The notes: a model not told the origin generated them from the sequence alone. A stretch of DNA of 11,032 nt from Ophiocordyceps camponoti-saundersi (nom. inval.) (GCA_003339415.1 PDHQ01000695.1:1-11032); one strand, 5' to 3'. Shown: positions 1-8,500, numbered from the stretch's first letter. Made by a program: numbers and translations.

Positions 1-10
1 GGAAGGGTAG

Positions 11-21
11 TTTTTTTTTTT
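11..21. repeat. Poly-T tract (T11)
   Basis: A run of 11 T. Similar T8-T10 tracts recur at about 844, 2346, 3829, 5030 and 7480, most of them followed by an A-rich stretch. They may be remnants of poly-A tails or simple slippage tracts; nothing else distinguishes them. Confidence 0.6.
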
Positions 22-101
22 AAGGAGATAGGAAGAAAGACAGGATATAAGTTATAATATAATAATATTAAAATAAAATAGCGGGGTATAACTTACCGTA
101 T

Positions 102-105
<4 letters not shown>

Positions 106-149
<44 letters not shown>
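106..149. repeat. (TA)22 dinucleotide microsatellite
   Basis: An uninterrupted run of 22 TA units. A TA run could start from a RIP-mutated (CA)n/(TG)n microsatellite, because RIP turns both CA and TG into TA, or from ordinary slippage. It interrupts the start of the long frame-1 coding relic, so the relic is best followed from about 180 onward. Confidence 0.9.
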
Positions 150-152
<3 letters not shown>

Positions 153-180
153 CGAGAACCTAGTTAACTAGTAATATTAT

Positions 181-960
181 AAAGTAGGGAGTTATAGTTA
201 AAATAAAATTAGATAACGGTAGGAAGGCGTATATTCTAACGATAATAGTAAAATAAAGGGCGAGGTAGTTTATCTTAAAAAAAGACTAAGTATTAGTATA
301 AATAGTTATTAAGGTTATTATAGGTTTAAAGATATGCCTAGACGGAGTTAAGAGGAGAATAGTATCGCGTTAAGTAAATAAGTAATAGCTAGCTTAGGAA
401 AGATAAATATTTTATAAACTACGTACTTTATTATACTTAAGGTATATACTAATATATAAAATAAATTAGTAATATAAAGGACTTCGTTATAAGTTTAAGA
501 TAAGTAGTAGGAAAAGAGAGAAGTATATTATACTTAAAAAAGTTTTTACTACCCTTTCGTATATACGCTTAAAGATATCGGTTTCTTCTAAGGGTAGGCG
601 TATAAATAAATAAAAAATAAAGGGTAGGTAATAGTTTAAAATAGTAGTAAAGTCGGCCTTACTTTAGGCGGCGTAGCGAAAATAAAGGGTTTCTTACCTA
701 ATTATAGGGGATAGCTTAAATAGCCCTAGTTATAGAAGACTATATAGATAGCGGCGGGGATATTAGAATATATAATATATTACGGTTACTATTAGCGTTT
801 AATATATACTATTTATCGAGAGTATAGGTTTCCTATAAGATAATTTTTTTTTCTATTTTTTTTTAAAAAAAAATAAAAAATATTAGCTTACGAAAAGGGA
901 AGATATACTTAACTATTATAAAAATAAGGAGGGCGCGGGTTAACGTTAAAAGGACGTAAG
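181..960 (+). pseudogene. RIP-killed coding relic, N-terminal part, unrecognised
   Basis: Frame 1 (codons starting at 1, 4, 7 and so on) reads through this stretch with stops that are TAG or TAA. Between them the peptide composition is protein-like, rich in K, R, E and hydrophobic residues: for example YRFKDMPRR at about 319 and a block from about 661 beginning TLGGVAKIKGFLPNYRG. RIP converts CAG, CAA and TGG to stops, so most of these stops were probably Q or W. The frame is continuous with the better preserved block from 961. The true start is not visible and may lie left of the window or near the TA repeat. I do not recognise the protein. The coding signal is weaker here than downstream, and a chance pattern in TA-rich DNA cannot be excluded. 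Confidence 0.35.
844..880. repeat. T9/T9/A9 low-complexity inverted repeat
   Basis: Two T9 runs (844-852 and 856-864), split by CTA, are followed directly by A9 (865-873) and a further A-run. T9 next to A9 can fold into a small hairpin. It lies inside the frame-1 relic and does not break its phase. No promoter or terminator role can be argued. Confidence 0.6.
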
Positions 961-2990
961 AAGATATATAAGCTTTCCCTACTACCTATAGCTATTTTAC
1001 GGCTTTTATTAATCGACGTTATATTATATCGCTAAGAAAGATATTATTATAGCGTATTAGCCTTATTTAGTTCGCTAGCGAGAAGAGCCTATATAGCGTA
1101 TACTAAGTTTTCGCACTTTAATAACGCGCTTTTAGAGGGCCGCGAGGAGTTAGTTGCGGCGACCCTAAATAGTAAACTATTATCCTCCGCGGCTTATACG
1201 AACGCCGGTAAGAGCGGTATTACTAATAGTTACTTCGTCTTAAATATATTAAGATATATGCCCGAGAAGTAATAGTATATAAGGGGCTCGTCGTAAAGCT
1301 ATAAGGTATAGCTAGTAGCTTTAAAAGAACTATCTTTATAATCTATTATTATATAACGGTAAGGTAAGGTAATATCCGGGGTCTCGTTATTAGCTAACTT
1401 ATACCGTATATCTTTATCTAACTCGAACGCCGAGAGGTTAAGCTTATCTAAAAGGATAGTATATACTCTATTATTATCTACGTTAACGCTGTTTAGCGGG
1501 TAAAAACGCTAGCTAGGGCGGGGAGGTAAGTAAGGTAACGGTATCGTTTTCGAGGTATATAAGTCTCTAATAAATAGTAAGGCGGTATTAGGGACGTTAC
1601 TAGGATACTCTACTAAACTCGAAGACGTAGAATATACCTTAAAGCTATTAGATTCTTATATATCGCGTTTAATAAAAGATCGAACCGTATAGCTATATCT
1701 TATATCGTTAACTAATCCGGGTAGCTACGGGTATCGAAATTTTAGCGATATAGATAGTAATATATCGTAAGAAAATAAAGGCTCTTTATTATAAGCACGC
1801 GGTATTTATTAGTTTTATCTCGTAATATCGTTTATAAATAGCCGAGCTATATTATATATAAGCTGCTAATTATAATAAAGGGTATCTAACTTAGCGTTAA
1901 CTATAATATAGGCGTCCTAGGTAATAGTATAAGTAAGACCTCTATCGGCTACGATATCGGTAAGGTCTATCTCGAAAGTAGTATTAAGAACTTATAAATA
2001 ATAATTATATAAGAGTAAGGCGTCGAAACCGTGCTAGTTTAAAAGAGCGAGGCTTCGTTACTTAGCTTGAGGCAGTATATAGGATATAAGACGCGTTAGG
2101 TAAGGAATAGGATAATACTAATATATTACGTTACCGGTATCGGTTAGGTTTATAAGTCGAGGAGGCGAGGGGCGTAAAAAGGTACTAGTTTTATAAAGTA
2201 AGATTACGATAGGGAGAACGTTACCTTATATAGTAGTAAGTAGGGGGGATTAATAGTAAGGATAAATTTAGAGACGAGGAAAGCTTATCGTAATTCGTAT
2301 AATTAAGATTAATATATATAAGGTTTATAAGTTAGTTATTATATAATTTTTTTTTCCCTTATTTTACTTATTATTTATATAAAAGCGTATCCCGCTACTA
2401 GCTAAAGTGCTTATAATAAACGGAAAGGTTTTCGCTATCTATATCTATATAGATATTACTTTTATAAAATAAAGCGATATCTAGCGATTTAGATAAGTTA
2501 GTTTCGGCGATATTAAAATCGGTAAGCTATATATATAAAAGATACGCGGTAGATAAGGTTTCTAATAATAAAAGTATATATATTATCTATACGATATAGA
2601 AAGCGCGTACGCGATAAGATATCCGGGAGGGGTATATTTCTAGTGCCCGGAGTATTTAATAGCGAGTTTACGGGCGGCTACGCGCGAGGTTACTAATAAG
2701 GCGGTTTTCCCTTTATAGTATTATAATAGGGAACTATTCGGCGACCTAGACGCGATAAATACGAAGAGACTCGCTATATTTAGTAAGCTACCGGAGGAGG
2801 CGGAAAGAATATAAAGGAAAGCCTTAGCTTAAGTAGAAATTATATAGTCGGAGGTCGGTTTAGTAGATAAGGGGCTAGTAAGGTAGATATTATTAATAAT
2901 ATATAGTAAGTACTAATTCTACCCGGGGTCGGTATATAAGAGACTAATATCGCGTATTAAAAGATATAACTATATAATATAAGTTTTATA
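961..2990 (+). pseudogene. RIP-killed large ORF, best-preserved core, unrecognised
   Basis: Frame 1 is continuous for about 670 codons with no net frameshift. At 961-1260 it has one stop, while frames 2 and 3 have about ten or more each. Codons 1078-1271 have no stop and include NNALLEGREELVAATLNSKL, then SYFVLNILRYMPEK. Other open blocks are 1381-1500 (NLYRISLSNSNAERLSLSKR), 1552-1692 (EVYKSLINSKAVLGTLLGYS) and 2584-2816 (DIESAYAIRYPGG, then LIASLRAATREVTNKAVFPL and RLAIFSKLPEEAERI). Nearly all stops are TAG or TAA, as expected when RIP hits Q and W codons; one TGA lies at 2068. The phase is kept over 2 kb, so decay was by point mutation rather than indels. I see no transposase, reverse transcriptase, helicase or tyrosine recombinase motif. 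RIP also blurs H and C to Y, M and T to I, and P and S to L, so motifs may be masked. It may be a transposon protein or a duplicated host gene. Confidence 0.55.
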
Positions 2991-2999
2991 ATATAATTT

Positions 3000-4270
3000 A
3001 TACCTTTTATATATATATATCTTTTACTAATAATAAGTAGCTGCTTATATTATACTAAGTTCTGCTTTATATACGGTAAGGCGTTCCTAAACGGTTAGTA
3101 ATAATACGAGTATAAGTATTTTTCGAATATTAAGATATAGCGGCTACGGGTGCCGGCGAAATATAGCGTTATAGGGGACGTACGGAGGCGACCGGCGGTA
3201 ACGCTAGACGTGGCGAGAGGGGGAGAGGGAGAAAACGACGAGGCGCGGAGTATAAGGGCGGTAGCGGCGGTAGCGGCGGAGGGGTTAGGCGAGGAAAGGG
3301 AGAGGGATATAGTAAGGAGGAGAAGGGGGACTCTACGATAATATAAGGCACCGTAACTATAGCGAGGCGAAATAAGTTATCGGAAGGAAGTAATAAGTAG
3401 CGGGCGTATAAAATAAAATAGAATAACTAATACGGATAGCTAGCTAAAAAATATTAGAAGTTTAATATCGTAGATAGTAGCTAGCGAGAAAAGTAATAAG
3501 ATACTTATAAGTTCCCGGGGGAAAAGCTAATTAATTACGAGTATATATCGCTAATATCTAGGAGGGACGAATACTAGCCTGCGAATACGATAATTAGGCA
3601 AAGGTACGCTTTATCGGGATAATATAGATAAAGGGTAAGGTAGAGTATATTCTTTATAAGAGACTACTTAAGGCGTTTAGCTTTAAGTATAAGGGATATA
3701 ACCTAATAGCGTGCGCGATATACGAGAAGGTTATACGTTTAGTAATATAGAAGCGAGCAGCGGTAAGAAATTAAGATAATAATAATAATTCTACTAATCT
3801 AAAGGAGAGGCCTAGGTTCTAGTAGTTATTTTTTTTTTAACTTAAGAGATAAAAAGATATACTTTAAGAAATATATATAGGAATATATATTATTTATAGT
3901 TAACGTTTTAAGAGATAGAAAGATAAAGGATAGGAGGGATAAGTTTAGAAGAGGAAGCTGTAAAGGGATTTTAGCAGCGGTAATAGATAGGCCGAAAGAA
4001 AATAAATAAGAAGCTAGTATAAAAAGTAAATAGGAGCTTATTTAGGGTTTAGTTAAATAGTCCCCGAATACTTTTCCTCTCCTAAAAGCTTCCGAGTATT
4101 AGAATAACGAATAGCCCTTAAGATAAGGGAGCGGTTATAACTTAGTATATAGTATAGTTTAGTTTCCCTATAAAGAGGAAGGAATTAAGCTAGAATTAGC
4201 CCTTAACCTTATCTTCTTAGCTATCTAAAAGTTATATATTATAAGTTAAGTCTTAAAAGGGACTTATAGT
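3000..4270 (+). pseudogene. RIP-killed ORF continuation, R/G- and Q-rich, unrecognised
   Basis: Frame 1 continues from the preceding core. At 3130-3330 it reads as a low-complexity R/G/E-rich segment (for example WREGEREKTTRRG), which would be a disordered basic linker. From about 3562 to 3774 it is nearly open, reading KVEYILYKRLLKAFSFKYKG then YNLIACAIYEKVIRLVI. From about 3900 to 4190 it reads as a charged region with many TAG/TAA codons that were probably Q (blocks such as IVPEYFSSPKSFRVLE at 4048-4095). The frame joins the upstream block without a visible indel, so I treat it as the same ancestral gene or polyprotein. It weakens near 4270, just before a 255-bp repeat. The product is not recognised. 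The local GC-rich island also leaves frame 3 open by chance. Confidence 0.4.
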
Positions 4271-4331
4271 AAAAACGATACTAAAAGAAATTACGGTTTT
4301 ATCTTATACCTTATAATTTTATATAACGAAT

Positions 4332-4586
4332 TAGGGATTTAAAGATCCGTTTTAAAGCTTTTAGTATCTAATTAAATAGTTCTTTACCTTTCTCTTCTTT
4401 TTCCTCTTATTTTTATATAGAAAATTAACCTCGAGTAACCTTACTTATAGAGAATTATTATCTAGCTATATACTTAGAGCAGAGCCCCCCTACCCCTTTA
4501 TAATAGCTAGTAACTACGGTAACTTAGGAAAACATATCTTGTACGTATTTGCTACGCTTACTTAAGGTATCCTTCTCTCCCCGCTA
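4332..4586. repeat. 255-bp direct repeat, copy 1 (LTR-like or duplicated module)
   Basis: This stretch aligns with 6541-6796 along its full length. Shared anchors include TTTTAAAG, TTTTAGTATC, ATTAAATAG, TTTATATAGAAAA, AGAGAATTA, GCTACGCTTACTTAAGGT and CCCCCGCTAAA. Differences include transversions and small indels, not only C/T and G/A changes, so the copies diverged before or independently of RIP and are not the twin LTRs of one recent insertion. On the minus strand both copies carry CTATATAAA, a TATA-like box, which would suit an LTR of a minus-strand retrotransposon such as the copia fragment next to copy 2. Against this, the plus-strand frame here stays fairly open, so a duplicated coding module is possible. 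Confidence 0.6.
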
Positions 4587-4599
4587 AAATAAGCGGTAT

Positions 4600-5366
4600 A
4601 TCTAAGCTTAAGGGAAAGCGAAATACTTAGGTTATATTATAAAGTAAAGTATAAGCTAAGCTCTTATAAATATAAGGGATTTAGAGTAGGCGTTAAGAGA
4701 GGCCTTTTCGTAAATTCTAAAATAGTTCTATATCTAATATAGTTATAATACTAATATAGGTATTAAACTTTATAGATATATTTTAAACCTCCTTAGTCTC
4801 CGAGTTATAGTAAATAGGGCCGATACTAAAGCTAGCTGTAGATTCTTATCGGCGGGGAGTAGATTAAGGGGAGTTAATACCGTCGGAGGGATTTATTATA
4901 GTTTAGAGAGTAGAAGGCGGAAGGTAATTTAGAGAGTAAAGGAGGCGATTATAGTAGGCGGCTTAGATAGCGTCCTAAGTATCCTAAAACTCTATTTTAT
5001 TATATCTAGTTAGTTTTAACTATAGATTTTCTTTTTTTTTAAGGTAGGGTTAATATTTTATACGATCTATATAATAAGTAAGTGCTACGACCTAAAAGCT
5101 AGTTGCTATAATAGCTTTCTCTATAGTAGCAAGCTAGGTAGGGGTATACTATATAGTAGGGTAGGATATATTAGAGGTTAGGTCGACGGACCTATTAGCT
5201 TATTATAGAAAGCGGGTAAGGTAAGCTTAGTTATTACGGATCTCTATAAAATATATCTCCTATTATTCTTTAAGTTAATAAAAAAAAGAGATAATAGTTA
5301 TAAAAAGTTCGGGAATAGATTACTTGGAAGATATAGTAGAGGTAGGGATAGCGGTAGCGTATATTA
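4600..5366 (+). pseudogene. RIP-killed coding relic, frame 1, unrecognised
   Basis: Beyond the 255-bp repeat frame 1 is again remarkably open. There is no stop from 4741 to 4931 (for example YRYILNLLSLRVIVNRADTK then FLSAGSRLRGVNTVGGIYYS), and only two stops between 5041 and 5366 (ISKCYDLKASCYNSFLYSSK, then SLVITDLYKIYLLLFFKLIK). It lies in the same phase as the relic upstream of the repeat, so it may be the same ancestral gene with the repeat inside it. Alternatively it is a separate gene that happens to share the frame. The sequence has mixed polar and hydrophobic stretches but no recognised catalytic motif. Around 5312-5366 the coding signal passes to frame 2, suggesting an indel or an overlapping second frame. 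Confidence 0.45.
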
Positions 5367-6200
5367 ATATATACCGAGTAGAAGAATAGGGTAAAGTATT
5401 AGCTTAAGCTTAGATAAAGATATATAAAAAAGTAAGGGGTAGTAGGGAAGGAGGGGGTTTTATATCCGAAGAAATAGGGAGGTAAATATATTATATCTTA
5501 CTTAAACGTATAAATAGAAGGATAGTAGAGTAGATTAGAGGCGTGGTAATAAAAACGGCAAAGAAATACTAACGAAAAGAAGAGAGAAGAAGGGCGTTTA
5601 TTTCTATTTTTTTAAGGGAGGTGGGGTTATTATATAGCTATAAATCGCTAAGGGAATTAGGAAAATAATAATATCGGTATCGATTATAAATATTTAAGGC
5701 GTTTATATATTATAGTAAAATATAATAAGATTCGATAAAATACGATAAGATAGGGAAAGCTAAAAACTTAAGAAGGGAGAAAAAGCGTAACGAAGCTTAT
5801 ATATAGTAAAGTTAAGTAATAAATAATAAAATAGTTTATTATAAATTTATAATAGCTACGCTTAATAGTATAGGGTAGCTAGTTAAGAGGCATAACGCCT
5901 TATAATAAAGGTATAAACGGAGGGAGAAATTACACGACCCTAGCCCCTATCCCTAATCCTTTCTAGATAGATAGTTATACTTAGGTAAAATTAAGCACGG
6001 CGATTTTGCTCCTTTAAGGCACTTATTTTCCCTTACTATACCGCTACTAGATAGTAAGGAGGAGAAGGAGGGTAAATATATAAACCGAAAAGAGGGACGT
6101 AAGAGGGGTAGACCGCTATAGTTTAACGACTAGACTTAAGGGCAGGTAGTTAGCTAGAGGGAATATTAAGGGGTAATATAGGATAGGGACTAAAGGTATT
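5312..6200 (+). pseudogene. RIP-killed coding relic, frame 2, basic and charged, unrecognised
   Basis: Frame 2 reads SSGIDYLEDIVEVGIAVAYI at the start, then FISEEIGR, RGVVIKTAKKY and RAFISIFLREVGLLYSYKSL. The later part is basic: KIKHGDFAPLRHLFSLTIPL at about 5980, followed by an acidic-basic run and GRKRGRP at about 6100, which resembles an AT-hook core (GRP flanked by R/K). Stops are TAG or TAA. There are fewer stops than in frame 1 over the same bases, which supports a frame change near 5320. The right boundary is uncertain, because the opposite strand carries a recognisable copia integrase from about 6190 and an antisense shadow may extend the frame. The AT-hook idea is an inference from one short motif, and the gene is not recognised. 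Confidence 0.4.
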
Positions 6201-6470
6201 AACTAGCTTCCAAAGACGAGTTAATATATTACGGCTATAAGATTACGGGAGGCTTTATATATAGGTAATTAGCCCTCGCTATCGTTAATAAGGTCCTGCT
6301 AGCCCTCTCTACGAGGCCGTTCTCCTATAGATTATACGGGGGCGAATAAAGTAAAACGAGGCCATCTTCTTATCCGAGGCCTTAATCGCTTCGCTCTTAA
6401 ACTCGCAGGTATTATCGAAAGCTATTATAGCTATAGGAATTCCTCGTAAAAAGATATTAAGCTATCTTTT
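6190..6470 (-). pseudogene. Ty1-copia integrase core fragment (RIP-mutated, frameshifted)
   Basis: Integrase joins retrotransposon cDNA to the host genome, using a D,D35E catalytic triad. On the minus strand the fragment reads IPIAIIAFDNTCEFKSEAIK. Then, after a frame change near 6345, it reads SPPYNL*ENGLVERASRTL followed by LTIARA and PPVIL*P. This matches the second half of the Ty1-copia integrase core: the (F/T)DN..EF block with the second catalytic Asp (codon at 6414-6416), then the PY.P.QNG..ER..RTL block with the catalytic Glu (codon at 6307-6309), about 35 residues apart as the family requires, then the LWP block. The internal stop in the QNG block is CAG to TAG. The first catalytic Asp, gag, protease, reverse transcriptase and RNase H are not seen, so it is a broken piece. 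It lies beside copy 2 of the 255-bp repeat, which may be its LTR. Confidence 0.85.
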
Positions 6471-6540
6471 CTATTAACGAAGAAGCTGAAAAAATACTTA
6501 CTAACTTTATATTTTAAATTTTACACTTTTAAACTATAAA

Positions 6541-6796
6541 TTACTAATTTAAATACTTATTTTAAAGTTTTTAGTATCCGATTAAATAGTTTTTATTTTC
6601 TTTATTCTTTCCCCTCCTATCTTTATATAGAAAACCGACTCCTTATTATTTTCTAGATAGAGAATTACTATCCGGCTCTTCCTTCTAAAGCTAGAGATCC
6701 CCCCTTATATTAGTTAAAAACTATAGTCACCTAAGAAGTTACGCCCCTTAGGTATCTACTACGCTTACTTAAGGTGTCCTTCTTCCCCCGCTAAAG
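6541..6796. repeat. 255-bp direct repeat, copy 2 (LTR-like or duplicated module)
   Basis: This is the partner of 4332-4586. It lies about 70 bases from the left edge of the readable minus-strand copia integrase. If it is the upstream LTR of that element, then gag and protease were lost, since only tens of bases separate the two. The minus strand holds CTATATAAAG at 6621-6630. No clear TG...CA ends, primer-binding site or target-site duplication can be fixed, partly because RIP would have changed TG and CA to TA. Confidence 0.6.
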
Positions 6797-6840
6797 TGCC
6801 CTTTTTCTACTTAGGAAGGTAGGTAGTTATAATAAAAATC

Positions 6841-7490
6841 TAATATTATCCGCTAGATTAGGACTAACTATCTCGCTTAAGGGATACGAAGATCTCGATA
6901 TAATTAGCTACTATACTAAGGGCTATTCTTATAATTAACACAGGTATAATTAGAGATACTATTAGGATCGAAGGAGTAGTATATTAGCTATCGTCTATCC
7001 CTTATTTACGCCTACGTTTATTATTCTTACGATAAACGCGGTTACGATAGTTAAGGATTAAGCCGATAGTAATCGAAAATATCCGCGTCCTTAATAAGAG
7101 GAAATAAAGGCAAGATAATAAAGGTATTAGCGATAGGTATTAGACTAGAACTCCGACCCCGATAGTGTCGTTAACTATAAAGGAAGTAATAAGAAAATAG
7201 GAAAAGATACGTATATTTCCGAAAGCTAATAAGCGAGGGGTTATATTTATCTAATAATATAATTAGATATAATCTATAATTAGGTAATTAAAAGGGCGTT
7301 ACTTTAAAACTTTATATTAATAATTAGGGCAACGTTAATTTATCTTATAAAGCCGTTAATCGGTATATTTTACTACTTATATATACCTTACCGGGAAGCT
7401 ATAAGGGGCTATAAGACTAGTAGTTATTATTGCCTCTATATAAGTGCTAGTTAAATATATATTTATATTTTAATAAAGATTTTTTTTTAT
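6841..7490 (+). pseudogene. RIP-killed coding relic, frame 1, unrecognised
   Basis: After the copia fragment and repeat copy 2, a coding-like plus-strand frame reappears in frame 1. Readable blocks are LATILRAILIINTGIIRDTI then RIEGVVY (about 6904-6990), RTPTPIVSLTIKEVIRK (about 7147-7197), EKIRIFPKANKRGVIFI (7201-7251) and, more weakly, a stretch to about 7490 with several TAG/TAA codons. It could be the 3' continuation of the relics at 1-6200, split by a retrotransposon, or an unrelated fragment. No family is recognised. The frame closes at a T8 tract near 7481, after which all plus frames are dense with stops. Confidence 0.4.
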
Positions 7491-7499
7491 AATATTATT

Positions 7500-7690
7500 A
7501 CGAATATAGATTACGTAATAGTGATAAGATTTATAAAGTACGCTATAGTTACTCGTATAGGTAGTCTAACACTTAAATATAGTATTATAATATATATTAT
7601 TCTCGTAGTTTAAATACTAACCTTATAAACTATACTAGTCTTATAGAAATATAGAGCGCTAATTAGCTAAGCTAGCTAGTATTCTACTTA
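7500..7690. other. Stretch without recognisable content
   Basis: AT-rich, stop-dense in the frames I read, with no repeat shared with the rest of the window. I see nothing assignable. Confidence 0.5.
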
Positions 7691-8066
7691 TCTAATTAGC
7701 GGGTTTTTATTTTCGGATTTACTTAATTACTACTTTCGGCGATAAATATATTTAATTATACTCGCCCTTACTCGGCTAATTATACCCTTTACCCCTTACG
7801 CTCTCTGCGCTATTATACCCTCCACCCCTTAGGCCTCTATACCGCTACTTATATCTAAGTATGCGCCTTTGTCTTTTAGCTAGTTTATAAGGTAATTAGG
7901 CACTATTTATAGCCTTATTATTAGAGGTACCGTTCTTAGCCTCTCGTACCGTATTCTTCGTTACTCTTCCGGAGAAGCTAAGCGTTAACTAGGCTTTTAA
8001 GGTACCTTTTATAAGATATCGTATATAAGTCTATAGTTTAGCCTCTAATTTATTATTAGCTGCTAG
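7690..8066 (-). pseudogene. Minus-strand coding relic, unrecognised (DNA-transposon C-terminus possible)
   Basis: On the minus strand from 8066 downward one frame reads LAANNKLEAKL, then SFSGRVTKNTVREAKNGTSN, KLAKRQRRILRYK and a G/Y-rich tail, with scattered TAG/TAA stops of the RIP type. A polar leucine-repeat segment followed by a basic KR-rich segment resembles the C-terminal tail of fungal pogo/Fot1-type transposases, but no DDE catalytic block is visible, so this is only a suggestion. The many short repeats just upstream on this strand (8135 onward) would fit the non-coding end of a DNA transposon. The call is weak. Confidence 0.25.
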
Positions 8067-8134
8067 AAACCCTAATTAATATAGCTATAAGCTAGCTATA
8101 AGTATTAGATATTCGGTAGCTATTTATCTAGTAG

Positions 8135-8153
8135 TTTACCACGCTAATAATCC
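8135..8153 (+). repeat. 19-mer repeat, leftmost copy
   Basis: TTTACCACGCTAATAATCC, a copy that keeps a CA (ACCACG). It is followed by CCTAGCTATCGCTAG, an imperfect form of the palindrome CTAGCTATAGCTAG found next to other copies (9287-9300). It belongs to the family described for 8135-10595. Confidence 0.85.
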
Positions 8154-8248
8154 CTAGCTATCGCTAGTAATAGCCGTATTCTTTAGCGTATTATATATTC
8201 GGTAGCTCTTTACTTATTTATCTTAATAGCGACGGATATACCGTTTAC

Positions 8249-8278
8249 GGTAATAATACTAAAGGCGATAATACTAAA
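8249..8278 (+). repeat. 15-bp minisatellite, two units
   Basis: Two tandem 15-mers, GGTAATAATACTAAA and GGCGATAATACTAAA, related to the four units at 8441-8500. They run directly into the 25-bp repeat that follows. Confidence 0.8.
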
Positions 8279-8343
8279 GGGGTTTAAATCCCTTATAACT
8301 AAAGGGGTTTAAATCCCCTATTACCGGAGGGGTTTAAATCCCC
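8279..8343 (+). repeat. 25-bp tandem repeat with GGGGTTTAAATCCCC core, three units
   Basis: GGGGTTTAAATCCC(C) begins at 8279, 8304 and 8329, an exact 25-bp period. Each core is a near-palindrome: GGGG and CCCC arms around TTTAAA plus one extra T. Short spacers (ending ACTAAA or ACCGGA) separate the cores. A fourth, degenerate core (GGGTTTAAATTCCC) sits at 8501-8514 after the second 15-mer array. The cores contain no CA or TG and so would be immune to RIP, which may explain why they are so well kept. Confidence 0.85.
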
Positions 8344-8440
8344 TATAGAGTTAGCTATAGCTACTAGGTAGGTATCTATAATAATAGCTAGGAGCGATAG
8401 CTATAATAAGGTTATAAAAACTAACGCGTTATAATAAGAG

Positions 8441-8500
8441 GCTACGATACTAAAAGCTATAATATTAAAAGTAGTAATACTAAAAGCTATAATACTAAAA
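8441..8500 (+). repeat. 15-bp minisatellite, four units
   Basis: Units GCTACGATACTAAAA, GCTATAATATTAAAA, GTAGTAATACTAAAA and GCTATAATACTAAAA lie head to tail with an exact 15-bp period, ending at a degenerate GGGTTTAAAT core. The repeat order 15-mer array then GGGTTTAAAT core occurs twice (8249-8343 and 8441-8515), suggesting duplication of a composite block. Confidence 0.85.

Noticed and set aside
844..880. A rho-independent terminator
   Set aside because: The stem would be only A and T, and the composition is that of a fungal repeat rather than a bacterial gene; T tracts like this recur across the window without linked genes.
3150..3341. An open plus-strand frame of 63 codons starting with GTG, rich in A, V, R and E
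   Set aside because: It lies in frame 3 within a GC- and purine-rich island where TA-containing stops are rare. The surrounding coding signal is in frame 1, the composition is low complexity and no ATG start is present. It is most likely a shadow.
3169..3351. An open minus-strand frame of 60 codons rich in P, L and S
   Set aside because: It is the antisense of the same purine-rich island. Pyrimidine-rich complement gives P/L/S repeats without stops, and nothing links it to a known family.
4332..6796. One complete LTR retrotransposon bounded by the two 255-bp repeats
   Set aside because: The copies differ by transversions and indels, which twin LTRs of one insertion would not show. Most of the interval reads better on the plus strand, while the integrase is on the minus strand and sits directly beside one repeat. 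Size and order do not fit a copia element.
6900..7100. A YxDD-like string (GIDDS) on the minus strand as a reverse transcriptase active site
   Set aside because: The flanking residues do not match copia, gypsy or LINE reverse transcriptase blocks, and the minus frame around it is mostly hydrophobic antisense of a better plus frame.
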